Source: Hydrogenophaga sp.
GTDB taxonomy: Bacteria > Pseudomonadota > Gammaproteobacteria > Burkholderiales > Burkholderiaceae_C
Assembly: GCA_020047875.1 (NCBI GenBank)
Contig: JAIFNE010000025.1
Coordinates: forward strand, 1-5,985
Length of the DNA stretch: 5,985 bases
Direction: 5' to 3'
Below, one piece after another: positions 1-5,983 of this stretch. Below the pieces are notes generated by a model. That model saw only the letters and a program-made list of their open reading frames with translations, was not told the DNA's origin and searched no databases. The position numbers were made by a program, and so were the translations under genes. Within the stretch, counting starts at the first letter, position 1, and every line of letters begins with the position of its first letter.

Positions 1-587
1 TGAGCCAGGAAGCCGATGGGCAGGCTGTGGTGGCCAAGGCCGTCTCGCTGGGCAAGCTCATGGGGCTGATCAACTGCGCCGGTGTTGCGCCCGCCGAAAA
101 GACCGTGGGCAAAAGCGGCGCGCACTCGCTGGCGGTTTACACCAAGACCATCATGGTCAACCTGGTGGGCAGCTTCAACATGATCCGGCTGGCCGCCGAG
201 GCGATGTGCAAGAACGAGCCTGAAGCCACCGGCGAGCGTGGGGTGATGATCTCCACCGCCAGCGTTGCCGCCTATGACGGCCAGATCGGCCAGGCGGCTT
301 ATGCGGCCAGCAAAGGCGGCATTGTGGGCATGACGCTGCCGATTGCCCGCGACCTTTCGCGCAACGGCATCCGCAACATGACCATCGCCCCAGGCATCTT
401 CGGCACGCCCATGCTGTTCGGGATGCCGCAGGAGGTGCAGGACGCGCTCGCCGCCAGCGTGCCCTTCCCCAGCCGCCTCGGCACCCCGGCCGACTTCGCC
501 AAGCTGGCCAAGCACATCATTGAAAACGAGATGCTCAACGGCGAGGTGATTCGGCTGGACGGCGCCATCCGGTTGGCGCCGCGCTGA
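1..587 (+). CDS. SDR-family 3-hydroxyacyl-CoA dehydrogenase (HSD17B10-like), 5' end outside window
   Basis: An NAD-dependent short-chain dehydrogenase, probably oxidising 3-hydroxyacyl-CoA to 3-ketoacyl-CoA in the cytoplasm during fatty-acid or branched-chain acyl-CoA breakdown. The frame is open from base 3 without a start, so roughly the first 60 residues, including the Rossmann TGxxxGxG motif, lie upstream; the GTG at 27 is internal. Visible family marks are NCAG (variant of NNAG, bases 72-83), the VNLVG asparagine, the catalytic serine in ISTASVAAY, and YAASK, whose Tyr lies 13 residues after that Ser. The stretches GQIGQAAYAASKGG, GMTLPIARDL, PFPSRLG and NGEVIRLDGAIR closely follow the HSD17B10 / type II hydroxyacyl-CoA dehydrogenase group rather than FabG. 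The visible part is intact and ends at TGA 585-587. It converges on the lipoprotein gene with 41 bases between stops and no convincing terminator. Substrate is inferred from family resemblance only; another SDR activity is possible. Confidence 0.9.
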   Translation, partial: SQEADGQAVVAKAVSLGKLMGLINCAGVAPAEKTVGKSGAHSLAVYTKTIMVNLVGSFNMIRLAAEAMCKNEPEATGERGVMISTASVAAYDGQIGQAAYAASKGGIVGMTLPIARDLSRNGIRNMTIAPGIFGTPMLFGMPQEVQDALAASVPFPSRLGTPADFAKLAKHIIENEMLNGEVIRLDGAIRLAPR

Positions 588-628
588 GTGTTTGCCAGCG
601 CAGCGGATCGAACGATCTGGGGCGTTGT

Positions 629-1318
629 TCAGTACGTCAGGTTGAGCTGAAAGACGGCTGTCGTGCCGCTCGACTCGTTGCCCACCACCAGCAGCGGTTT
701 ACCGTTGGGGGACTGGGCGGCCTTGATCAGCGTCAAGCCCTCTGGTCCGCGGTCACCAGTCGCTCCGGTTCGGGTGTTGAGGTAGGTGGTGTAAGCGGGT
801 GCGCTGGGGTTGGTCACGTCGTACACCATCACACCACCCACACGCTCCAGTCCAATGAACGCAAACGTCTTGTTGCCGAAGGTACCCACGGTCACGCCTT
901 CGGGTTCAGGTCCCTTGCTGGGGCTTCGGCTGTCGAGCGTGTTGTTGGTATTGCTGGCATTGAAAAGCACGTTGGGCAGGGCCTGGGTACGCTGCTCGAA
1001 TTCGTCACCCGAGTCGTAGACGCGGCTGACGTTGCTGTTCCAGATGGTGAAGGAGCGCGCGCCGAAGCTGTACAACTCGGTGCAGCGGCCCGCGCCATTT
1101 TTACCGTCGCTGCCGCCGTTGGGCGTGCTTGTGATCAACAAGCGGCCGAGGTTGCTGTCGAGCACTTGGTTGGTTGCGTCAGCAAACAGCGTGGGCTCCA
1201 GACCAAGCGCACAGTGCGCCTGGACCCGCGCCTCTTCGACAAAGCCTGTGTACTCACGTGCATCGCCCTCGTTGGCCGTGATCAGGTAGGTCTGGCTGCC
1301 CACGGTGTAGCTGGCGAG
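629..1318 (-). CDS. Choice-of-anchor I family lipoprotein, 3' part of a frameshifted gene
   Basis: C-terminal continuation, about 229 residues, of the lipoprotein that starts at 2277, in a different reading frame. Homology resumes with LASYTVGSQTYL and the family hallmark TANEGDAREY, continues through ELYSFGARSFTIW, DSGDEFEQ, KGPEPEGVTVG, AFIGLERVGGVMVYDVTNP, RGPEGLTLI and SPNGKPLLVVGNE, and ends with the typical SGTTAVFQLNL. These are beta-propeller-like repeats of the choice-of-anchor I family, often loosely annotated as alkaline phosphatase-like, though no phosphatase catalytic motif is visible. The first possible start codon in this frame is a GTG at 1303 with no ribosome binding site, so independent translation is unlikely. 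The C-terminus carries no sorting signal; anchoring is by the N-terminal lipid of the 5' part. The frame is clean to TGA 629-631. Biochemical function of the family is not established. Confidence 0.85.
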   Translation of the reverse strand, partial: LASYTVGSQTYLITANEGDAREYTGFVEEARVQAHCALGLEPTLFADATNQVLDSNLGRLLITSTPNGGSDGKNGAGRCTELYSFGARSFTIWNSNVSRVYDSGDEFEQRTQALPNVLFNASNTNNTLDSRSPSKGPEPEGVTVGTFGNKTFAFIGLERVGGVMVYDVTNPSAPAYTTYLNTRTGATGDRGPEGLTLIKAAQSPNGKPLLVVGNESSGTTAVFQLNLTY

Positions 1319-2277
1319 GGCACGGGACCGATCTTGATGGCCGAGGTGCCACTGTTGGTGTTGGGAGTGCCGTCCTCGTTGCTGACGTCCATGCCCATAC
1401 CTGCCAGGCTGTGGTCTTTAAATCCCAGTGGCCTGATGCTGGTGATGGACTTGCTGTCGATGTCCACCACAGCGATGGCATTGTTTTCCTGCAGCGTCAC
1501 CCAGGCGGTTTTGCCGTCGGCAGAGACGGTGATGTACTCGGGCTCCAAGTCTTGCGCCACGTTGGCGTTGGGGCCGAAGATGCGCACGCCGGCGCTGCGC
1601 AACTGGCCGATCTGACTGTTGAAGCTGCTGAAACCGGCGCTGCTGACAGTGCGGGTCAAGGTGGTTGCGCTGGGCGAGAGGCCAGACACCGCGATGATGC
1701 TCACGCTGCCTTCCGGGTCCACTGAGCCCACTTGGTTGTAGCTGTCGGGTTCGCCTTCGTTGGCCACCAGCAGGTGGCGGCCATCAGGCGTGAAGGTAAG
1801 CATGTCGGGCAAGGCACCCACGGTATCGGTGCCGAGCACGGTCAGGTCGCTGGCGCGTACCCAAGCCACCACACCGTTACCGGTCTTGGGGCTCGCTTCC
1901 ACGGCGAGCGCGACGATACCGTTGAATACAGCCACGCTGTTGATGGCGGCCAGACCAGCACCGATGGACGCGGCGGAAATTGAGCTGATCAGCGTTGGTG
2001 CGGTGGGGTTGCTGAGGTCGAGCACGTCGACCGAGGCGAGGGCCCCGTTAATGACGAATAGGCGTTTGGTTAACGGGTCATAGGCGGTGATTTCGGCCGA
2101 AGAAGCCCCACCGGCATGGGCAAAGCCACCGATTTTTTCCAGCGTGAGGCCGGCGGGCGTGGCTTCCACCACCGGTAAGGGCGTGTCGTCGCCACCACCG
2201 CAAGCAGCAAGCGCTGCAACCGTCAGGATAGAGAGGGCAAACAGGGTGGCGCGTGTGCGCTGGATCGGCAGTCTCAT
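1282..2277 (-). CDS. Choice-of-anchor I family lipoprotein, 5' part of a frameshifted gene
   Basis: N-terminal part of an exported beta-propeller-like lipoprotein. Residues 1-25 form a lipoprotein signal peptide: basic n-region (MRLPIQRTR), hydrophobic core, and lipobox LAAC with lipidated Cys26 followed by Gly, consistent with outer-membrane sorting. The mature part has the family stretches TFTPDGRHLLVANEGEPDSY, DPEGSVSII, GVRIFGPNANVAQDLEPEY, KTAWVTLQENNAIAVVDID and LGFKDHSLAGMG. Homology stops at about residue 319 (base 1321); the remaining residues, to the TGA at 1282-1284, are out of frame. The other half continues from 1318, and the usual segment of the form VFGMYxPDxI between them is missing, about 9 residues. 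The rebuilt protein would be near 557 residues, in the family's usual range. The ATG at 2277 is chosen because the signal peptide begins there; upstream bases show no good Shine-Dalgarno. The gene follows the lpdA terminator and is probably its own transcription unit. Confidence 0.87.
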   Translation of the reverse strand: MRLPIQRTRATLFALSILTVAALAACGGGDDTPLPVVEATPAGLTLEKIGGFAHAGGASSAEITAYDPLTKRLFVINGALASVDVLDLSNPTAPTLISSISAASIGAGLAAINSVAVFNGIVALAVEASPKTGNGVVAWVRASDLTVLGTDTVGALPDMLTFTPDGRHLLVANEGEPDSYNQVGSVDPEGSVSIIAVSGLSPSATTLTRTVSSAGFSSFNSQIGQLRSAGVRIFGPNANVAQDLEPEYITVSADGKTAWVTLQENNAIAVVDIDSKSITSIRPLGFKDHSLAGMGMDVSNEDGTPNTNSGTSAIKIGPVPSPATPWAARPT

Positions 2278-2327
2278 GGCAGTCTATTGATTTTGAGGGT
2301 TGAAACCGACGTTTGTAGACACCGGCC

Positions 2328-2345
2328 ATGAAGCGGTGATGACGG
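2328..2345 (-). promoter_or_regulatory. Possible Pho-box-like direct repeat upstream of the lipoprotein gene
   Basis: On the minus strand this reads CCGTCAT-CACC-GCTTCAT, two 7-mers spaced 4 bases apart as in a PhoB site (CTGTCAT-N4-CTGTCAT). The first half matches 6 of 7 positions, the second only 4 of 7, and the spacer is not A/T-rich. It lies about 50 bases upstream of the ATG, a sensible place for an activator site. One half-site is weak, so chance is a real possibility. Confidence 0.2.
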
Positions 2346-2351
2346 ATGTGT

Positions 2352-2365
2352 GTCACTGGCGTGAC
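2352..2365. promoter_or_regulatory. Small inverted repeat GTCAC-N4-GTGAC, possible operator
   Basis: A perfect dyad with 5-base arms and a TGGC centre, about 75 bases upstream of the lipoprotein start. The geometry fits a dimeric DNA-binding regulator, and there is no U-run to suggest a terminator. Short dyads like this also occur by chance in GC-rich DNA, and no regulator gene is adjacent. Confidence 0.2.
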
Positions 2366-2492
2366 GAGCCGTCTGTGCGCCTTTTGCATCAAGGGCACCG
2401 CTGAACACCAGCAAGGCCTGGGAGATCGGCATGTCCCGTGCTGTTGGAGAACGGCTGCACGGTTACGACGCGTGCGCTGGCCGCACAACGCA

Positions 2493-2524
2493 GAAAGCCC
2501 GAACCGTTGGCGGTTCGGGCTTTC
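2493..2524 (-). terminator. Rho-independent terminator of the aceF-lpdA operon
   Basis: GAAAGCCCGAACCG and its exact reverse complement flank a 4-base loop (TTGG on the plus strand), a perfect 14-bp stem. It begins 22 bases past the lpdA stop codon. On the minus strand the descending arm ends GGGCTTTC followed by TGCG, so the U-tract is short and partly formed by the stem itself, as is common for AAAGCCCG-type terminators in betaproteobacteria. The symmetry means it could also stop plus-strand transcription. Confidence 0.9.
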
Positions 2525-2546
2525 CGTCTTCAGGCCTCAGATCTGC

Positions 2547-3383
2547 TTACTTCTTCGCAGGCGGCAAGTCGGTACAACTGCCATGCGCCACCTCCGCCGC
2601 CATACCGATGCTCTCGCCCAGCGTGGGGTGCGGGTGGATGGTCTTGCCGATGTCCACGGCGTCTGCGCCCATCTCGATGGCCAGTGCGATCTCGCCGATC
2701 ATGTCGCCTGCGTGGGTGCCCACCATACCGCCACCCAGGATCTTGCCGTGGCCGTGGGCCTCGGGCGAATCCTCGAACAGCAGCTTGGTGAAGCCCTCGT
2801 CGCGACCGTTGGCAATGGCGCGGCCCGAGGCGCTCCACGGGAACAGGCCCTTCTTGACCTTGATGCCCTGTGCCTTGGCCTGGTCTTCGGTCAGGCCCAC
2901 CCAGGCCACTTCGGGGTCGGTGTAGGCCACGCTGGGGATCACGCGGGCGTTGAAGGCGGCCGCGGCCAGCTCCTTGTTGCCCTGCAGTTCACCGGCGATG
3001 ACCTCGGCTGCCACATGCGCCTCGTGCACGGCCTTGTGCGCCAGCATGGGCTGGCCCACGATGTCGCCGATGGCGAAGATGTGCGGCACGTTGGTGCGCA
3101 TCTGGATGTCGACGTTGATGAAGCCGCGGTCGGTCACGGCCACGCCGGCCTTGTCGGCGGCGATCTTTTTGCCATTGGGTGTGCGGCCCACGGCCTGCAG
3201 CACCAGGTCGTAGACCTGTGGCGCGGGGGCAGTGCCGCCGGGTTCTGCGCTCTCGAACGTCACCTCAATGCCTTCGGGTGTGGCCTTGGCCCCCACCGTC
3301 TTGGTCTTGAGCATGATGTTGTCGAAGCGCTTGGCGTTCATCTTCTGCCAGATCTTGACCAAGTCGCGGTCGGCGCCCTGCAC
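2547..3383 (-). CDS. lpdA: Dihydrolipoyl dehydrogenase (E3), 3' part of frameshifted lpdA
   Basis: C-terminal part of E3, covering the second half of the NAD-binding domain, the central domain and the dimerisation domain. After the junction it reads GADRDLVKIWQKM, then LVLQAVGRTPNG, the second FAD-binding motif TNVPHIFAIGDIVG (residues about 97-110 of this fragment), SVAYTDPEVAWVGLTE, and the catalytic base in HPHPTLGES, where His252 and Glu257 form the conserved H-x4-E pair that works across the dimer interface. It ends at TAA 2547-2549, 22 bases before the terminator. The GTG at 3383 overlaps the junction and has no ribosome binding site, so this is the displaced continuation of the gene starting at 4338 and not a separate protein. 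Alone it lacks the redox disulfide and the first FAD motif and could not be an active E3. Confidence 0.93.
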   Translation of the reverse strand: MQGADRDLVKIWQKMNAKRFDNIMLKTKTVGAKATPEGIEVTFESAEPGGTAPAPQVYDLVLQAVGRTPNGKKIAADKAGVAVTDRGFINVDIQMRTNVPHIFAIGDIVGQPMLAHKAVHEAHVAAEVIAGELQGNKELAAAAFNARVIPSVAYTDPEVAWVGLTEDQAKAQGIKVKKGLFPWSASGRAIANGRDEGFTKLLFEDSPEAHGHGKILGGGMVGTHAGDMIGEIALAIEMGADAVDIGKTIHPHPTLGESIGMAAEVAHGSCTDLPPAKK

Positions 3384-4338
3384 CGAGCGTGCTGTAGACC
3401 GTGCCCATTTCCAGGCCGATGATGCCGCCGCCCAGAATCAGCATGCGCTTGGGCACTTCCTTCAGCGCGAGGGCGCCGGTGCTGTCGACCACGCGCGGAT
3501 CGTCCGGCATGAACGGCAGGCGCACCGCCTGCGAGCCAGCGGCGATGATGCATTTCTTGAACTGAATCGTCTGCTTCTTGCCGGTTTTTTCCTGGCCTGT
3601 GCCTTGGGTTTCTTCCACCTCCACGTGGTTGGCGCCCACGAACGAGCCGTAACCACGCACGGTGGTGACCTTGCGCATCTTGGCCATCGCCGCGAGACCG
3701 CCGGTGAGCTTGCCGATCACCTTTTCTTTGTGGGTGCGCAGCTTGTTGATGTCGACCGAGGGCGCGCCGAAGTCGATGCCTAGGTCGGCCATGTGGCTCA
3801 CCTCGTCCATCACCGCGGCCACATGCAGCAAAGCCTTGGACGGGATGCAGCCCACGTTCAGGCAGACGCCGCCGAGCTGCGCATAACGCTCGATGATCAC
3901 CACCTTGAGGCCCAGGTCGGCGGCACGGAAGGCGGCTGAGTAACCACCGGGACCGGCGCCGAGCACCAGGAGATCGCAGTCGATGTCGGCGCTGCCACCA
4001 AAACTGGCGGCAGCGGGGGCCACGACCGGAGCCGAGGCAGCAACGGCAGCGGGTGCCGGCGCAGGCGCTGCGGCTGGCGCGGCAGGCGCACTGGCAGCGC
4101 CCTCACCTTCCAGCACCAGCACCACCGAGCCTTGCTTGACCTTGTCGCCCAGCTTGACCCTCAGTTCTTTCACCACGCCGGCATGAGACGAGGGAATTTC
4201 CATCGAGGCCTTGTCGGACTCCACGGTAATCAGGCTCTGCTCGGCCTTGACGGTGTCACCGGGTTTGACCAGCAGCTCGATCACGGCCACTTCGTCGAAG
4301 TCGCCAATGTCAGGAACCTGGATATCAATGATTGCCAT
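3265..4338 (-). CDS. lpdA: Lipoyl domain-containing dihydrolipoyl dehydrogenase (E3), 5' part of frameshifted lpdA
   Basis: E3 of the pyruvate dehydrogenase complex, reoxidising dihydrolipoyl groups of E2 and reducing NAD+ through FAD and a redox disulfide. Residues 1-78 are a lipoyl domain with Lys43 in ESDKAS as lipoylation site; residues about 80-115 are an Ala/Pro linker; the flavoprotein begins near 119. Visible motifs are GAGPGG (127-132, FAD), CLNVGC (Cys159 and Cys164, redox disulfide) and GGGIIG (303-308, NAD). Homology ends at Ala320 (base 3379); the rest, to the TGA at 3265-3267, is an unrelated out-of-frame tail. The family continues LGA-x13-GADRD, so about 38 bases appear missing before the other half. 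Rebuilt length is near 609 residues, normal for lipoyl-fused E3 proteins such as Neisseria P64k. The start lies 12 bases after the aceF stop, behind a good ribosome binding site. Confidence 0.94.
   Translation of the reverse strand: MAIIDIQVPDIGDFDEVAVIELLVKPGDTVKAEQSLITVESDKASMEIPSSHAGVVKELRVKLGDKVKQGSVVLVLEGEGAASAPAAPAAAPAPAPAAVAASAPVVAPAAASFGGSADIDCDLLVLGAGPGGYSAAFRAADLGLKVVIIERYAQLGGVCLNVGCIPSKALLHVAAVMDEVSHMADLGIDFGAPSVDINKLRTHKEKVIGKLTGGLAAMAKMRKVTTVRGYGSFVGANHVEVEETQGTGQEKTGKKQTIQFKKCIIAAGSQAVRLPFMPDDPRVVDSTGALALKEVPKRMLILGGGIIGLEMGTVYSTLGAGRRPRLGQDLAEDERQALRQHHAQDQDGGGQGHTRRH
4105..4338 (-). repeat. Lipoyl-domain coding segment of lpdA (copy related to aceF domain 1)
   Basis: Codes for residues 1-78 of E3. 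By hand alignment 68 of 78 residues match the first lipoyl domain of aceF (5750-5983), with differences mainly in the first seven residues. At the DNA level many third positions differ, so the similarity is at protein level more than a fresh duplication. Confidence 0.8.
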
Positions 4339-5983
4339 GGTCCGGTTCCTTTACAGCAAGACGCGACGGAAGTCGCCGAGGATCTGGCCGAGGTAGGCGT
4401 TGAAACGGGCCGCGGCGGCACCGTCGATCACGCGGTGGTCCCACGTCAGCGACAGCGGCAGCATCAGGCACCGGTTCCATGTTGCTCTTGCAGACGCCCA
4501 GAATGGCGACCTCAGGCGCGTTGATGATGGGCGTGAAGTAGCGGCCACCGATGCCGCCCAGCGACGAGATGGTGAAGGTGGCACCGCTCATCTCAGCCGG
4601 GCTCAGCTTGCCATCGCGCGCCTTCTTGGCGAGTTCGCCCATTTCCTGGCTGATCTGGAAGATGCCTTTTTTGTCGGCGTCTTTGATCACCGGCACCATC
4701 AGGCCGTTGGGCGTGTCGGCCGCAAAACCGATGTGGAAGTACTGCTTGTAGACCAGCGCATCGCCGTCGATCGAGCTGTTGAACTCGGGGAATTTCTTGA
4801 GCGCGGCCACGCAGGCTTTGATCAGGAACGCGAGCATGGTCACCTTCACGCCGCTCTTCTCGTTCTCCTTGTTGGTGGAGACGCGGAAGGCTTCGAGGTC
4901 GGTGATGTCGGCGTCGTCGAAGTTGGTGACGGCCGGGATCATGACCGCGTTGCGCAGCAGGTTGGCGCCGCTGATCTTCTTGATGCGGCCCATCTCCTTG
5001 CGCTCGATCGGGCCGAACTTGGCGAAGTCGACCTTGGGCCAGGGGATCAGACCCAGCTCGGAACCGCCACCGACGGTGGAAGCCGGTGCCTTGGCCGCTT
5101 GCGCCAGGGTTTGCACCGCGCCAGCCATCACGGACTTGGTGAACGACTGAATGTCCTCGGCGGTGATGCGACCCTTGAGACCCGAGCCCTTCACCTCAGC
5201 CAGCGGTACGCCCAGCTCGCGGGCGAACTTGCGCACCGAGGGTGAAGCATGTGGCAGGCCAGTCGCTGGCACAGCGGTGGGGTTGTGAGCCGGTACGGCA
5301 GCCGCAGGTGCAGCGACGACCGCCACGGTGGCAACCGCGGCCACCGTTGCAGCCGCAGGCGCTGCCGCCGCAGCGGCCACAGCCGGCGCAGGCGCGGCAG
5401 CACCGCCAGCGCCTTCCAGAATTGCCAGCAGGTCACCGATGTTGACCGTGTCACCCACCTTGACCTTGAGTTCCTTCAACACACCCGCGTGGCTCGACGG
5501 AATTTCCATCGAGGCCTTGTCCGACTCGACCGTGATCAGGCTTTGTTCAACCTTGATCATGTCGCCAGGCTTGACGAAGACTTCGATCACCGCCACGTCT
5601 TTGAAGTCGCCGATGTTCGGCACCATGACCTCAACCCGACCGCCACTGGCCGCTGCCGCAGGAGCCGGAGCGGCCGCTGGTGCCGCAGCGGGCGCCTGAG
5701 CAGGCGCAGGTACCGCAACCGCTGCGGGGGCTGTGGCAACGGCACCCGCAGCCTCCACCACCAGCACCACCGAGCCCTGCTTCACCTTGTCGCCCAGCGC
5801 CACACGCAGTTCCTTGACCACGCCGGCCGTGCTCGAGGGAATTTCCATCGACGCCTTGTCCGACTCGACCGTGATCAGCGACTGCTCGGCCGCTACGGTG
5901 TCGCCCGGCTTCACCAGCAGCTCGATCACAGCCACCTCGTCAAAATCCCCAATGTCCGGGACCTTCACTTCTACCAATGCCAT
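4325..5983 (-). CDS. aceF: Dihydrolipoamide acetyltransferase (E2), frameshifted near its 3' end
   Basis: Core E2 of the pyruvate dehydrogenase complex, moving acetyl groups from lipoyl-lysine to CoA. Order: lipoyl domain 1 (residues 1-78, Lys43), Ala/Pro linker, lipoyl domain 2 (about 116-191, Lys156), a long Ala/Val/Pro linker (to about 240), the peripheral subunit-binding domain (about 243-280, ASPSVRKFARELGV and GRITAEDI), then the acetyltransferase domain from about 315 (VDFAKFGPIERKEM, TISSLGGIGGRYFTPIINAPE). Homology ends at Val505 in SNMEPV (base 4469). The usual next segment, similar to WNGKEFVPR in E. coli, is absent, and the frame runs through an unrelated tail to TGA 4325-4327, past the natural stop and into lpdA. 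The true C-terminus with the catalytic His sits in another frame (separate entry). Rebuilt length is about 552 residues. ATG 5983 starts directly with the lipoyl domain; the ribosome binding site is off the edge. As it stands the product would lack acetyltransferase activity. Confidence 0.95.
   Translation of the reverse strand: MALVEVKVPDIGDFDEVAVIELLVKPGDTVAAEQSLITVESDKASMEIPSSTAGVVKELRVALGDKVKQGSVVLVVEAAGAVATAPAAVAVPAPAQAPAAAPAAAPAPAAAASGGRVEVMVPNIGDFKDVAVIEVFVKPGDMIKVEQSLITVESDKASMEIPSSHAGVLKELKVKVGDTVNIGDLLAILEGAGGAAAPAPAVAAAAAAPAAATVAAVATVAVVAAPAAAVPAHNPTAVPATGLPHASPSVRKFARELGVPLAEVKGSGLKGRITAEDIQSFTKSVMAGAVQTLAQAAKAPASTVGGGSELGLIPWPKVDFAKFGPIERKEMGRIKKISGANLLRNAVMIPAVTNFDDADITDLEAFRVSTNKENEKSGVKVTMLAFLIKACVAALKKFPEFNSSIDGDALVYKQYFHIGFAADTPNGLMVPVIKDADKKGIFQISQEMGELAKKARDGKLSPAEMSGATFTISSLGGIGGRYFTPIINAPEVAILGVCKSNMEPVPDAAAVADVGPPRDRRCRRGPFQRLPRPDPRRLPSRLAVKEPDHGNH
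4346..4350 (-). promoter_or_regulatory. Ribosome binding site of lpdA
   Basis: AGGAA on the minus strand, 7 bases before the ATG at 4338 and immediately after the original aceF stop codon TAA (4351-4353). The tight stop-SD-start arrangement supports the lpdA start and indicates that aceF and lpdA are co-transcribed. It also supports 4351 as the true aceF end, as opposed to the later TGA at 4325-4327 used by the shifted frame, which runs through this site. Confidence 0.85.
4351..4467 (-). pseudogene. aceF: Out-of-frame C-terminal end of aceF with the catalytic DHRVIDG motif
   Basis: In the frame one step away from the main aceF frame, 38 residues match the conserved E2 C-terminus: LMLPLSLTWDHRVIDG, then GAAAARFNAYLGQILGDFRRVLL, ending at TAA 4351-4353. 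DHRVIDG carries the catalytic histidine and the HxxxDG signature of the acetyltransferase family. Its perfect preservation, together with the lpdA ribosome binding site directly after the stop, shows that this is the original 3' end of the gene. Confidence 0.92.
5750..5983 (-). repeat. First lipoyl-domain coding segment of aceF
   Basis: Codes for E2 residues 1-78, lipoyl Lys43. It is closer to the lipoyl domain of lpdA than to the second E2 lipoyl domain (about 5411-5638, Lys156), which shares the core QSLITVESDKASMEIPSS but differs more on both sides. Confidence 0.8.

Larger units (their letters stand above)
2278..2492. other. Noncoding region between the lpdA terminator and the lipoprotein gene
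   Basis: This stretch must hold the promoter of the lipoprotein gene, since a terminator at 2493-2524 separates that gene from the operon upstream. I see no convincing sigma-70 pair; minus-strand TACAAA near 2312-2317 is a weak -10 candidate without a good -35. Two possible regulatory patterns, listed separately, lie about 50-90 bases upstream of the ATG. Reading frames that cross the region on both strands are extensions of shadows of the neighbouring genes and show no recognisable protein. Confidence 0.5.

Noticed and set aside
581..601. GCGCTG-N9-CAGCGC hairpin over the dehydrogenase stop codon, as a terminator
   Set aside because: Only 6 bp with a 9-base loop and no U-run on either strand; it overlaps coding sequence.
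606..617. GATCGAACGATC palindrome between the convergent genes
   Set aside because: Too short, with an unusable 2-4 base loop and no T-tract; probably chance.
1411..2083. Several plus-strand open frames of 83-107 codons over the lipoprotein gene
   Set aside because: They overlap a well-supported minus-strand gene and show neither ribosome binding sites nor protein family features.
2346..3422. Plus-strand open frame of 358 codons over lpdA
   Set aside because: It lies opposite the E3 gene and has the Gly/Ala/His/Val-rich composition expected from the reverse of a GC-rich gene, with no recognisable domain.
3265..4338. The two E3 pieces as two separate proteins (a lipoyl-flavoprotein and a truncated reductase)
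   Set aside because: They match one continuous E3 with a short gap, and the second piece has no ribosome binding site and lacks essential FAD and disulfide motifs.
4400..5245. Plus-strand open frame of 281 codons over aceF
   Set aside because: Shadow of the E2 catalytic and subunit-binding regions; repetitive charged composition and no known motif.
5278..5410. Repeat-like GC-rich tract in aceF, considered as a tandem repeat or CRISPR-like array
   Set aside because: It codes for the Ala/Val/Pro interdomain linker of E2; the units are irregular and without spacers.
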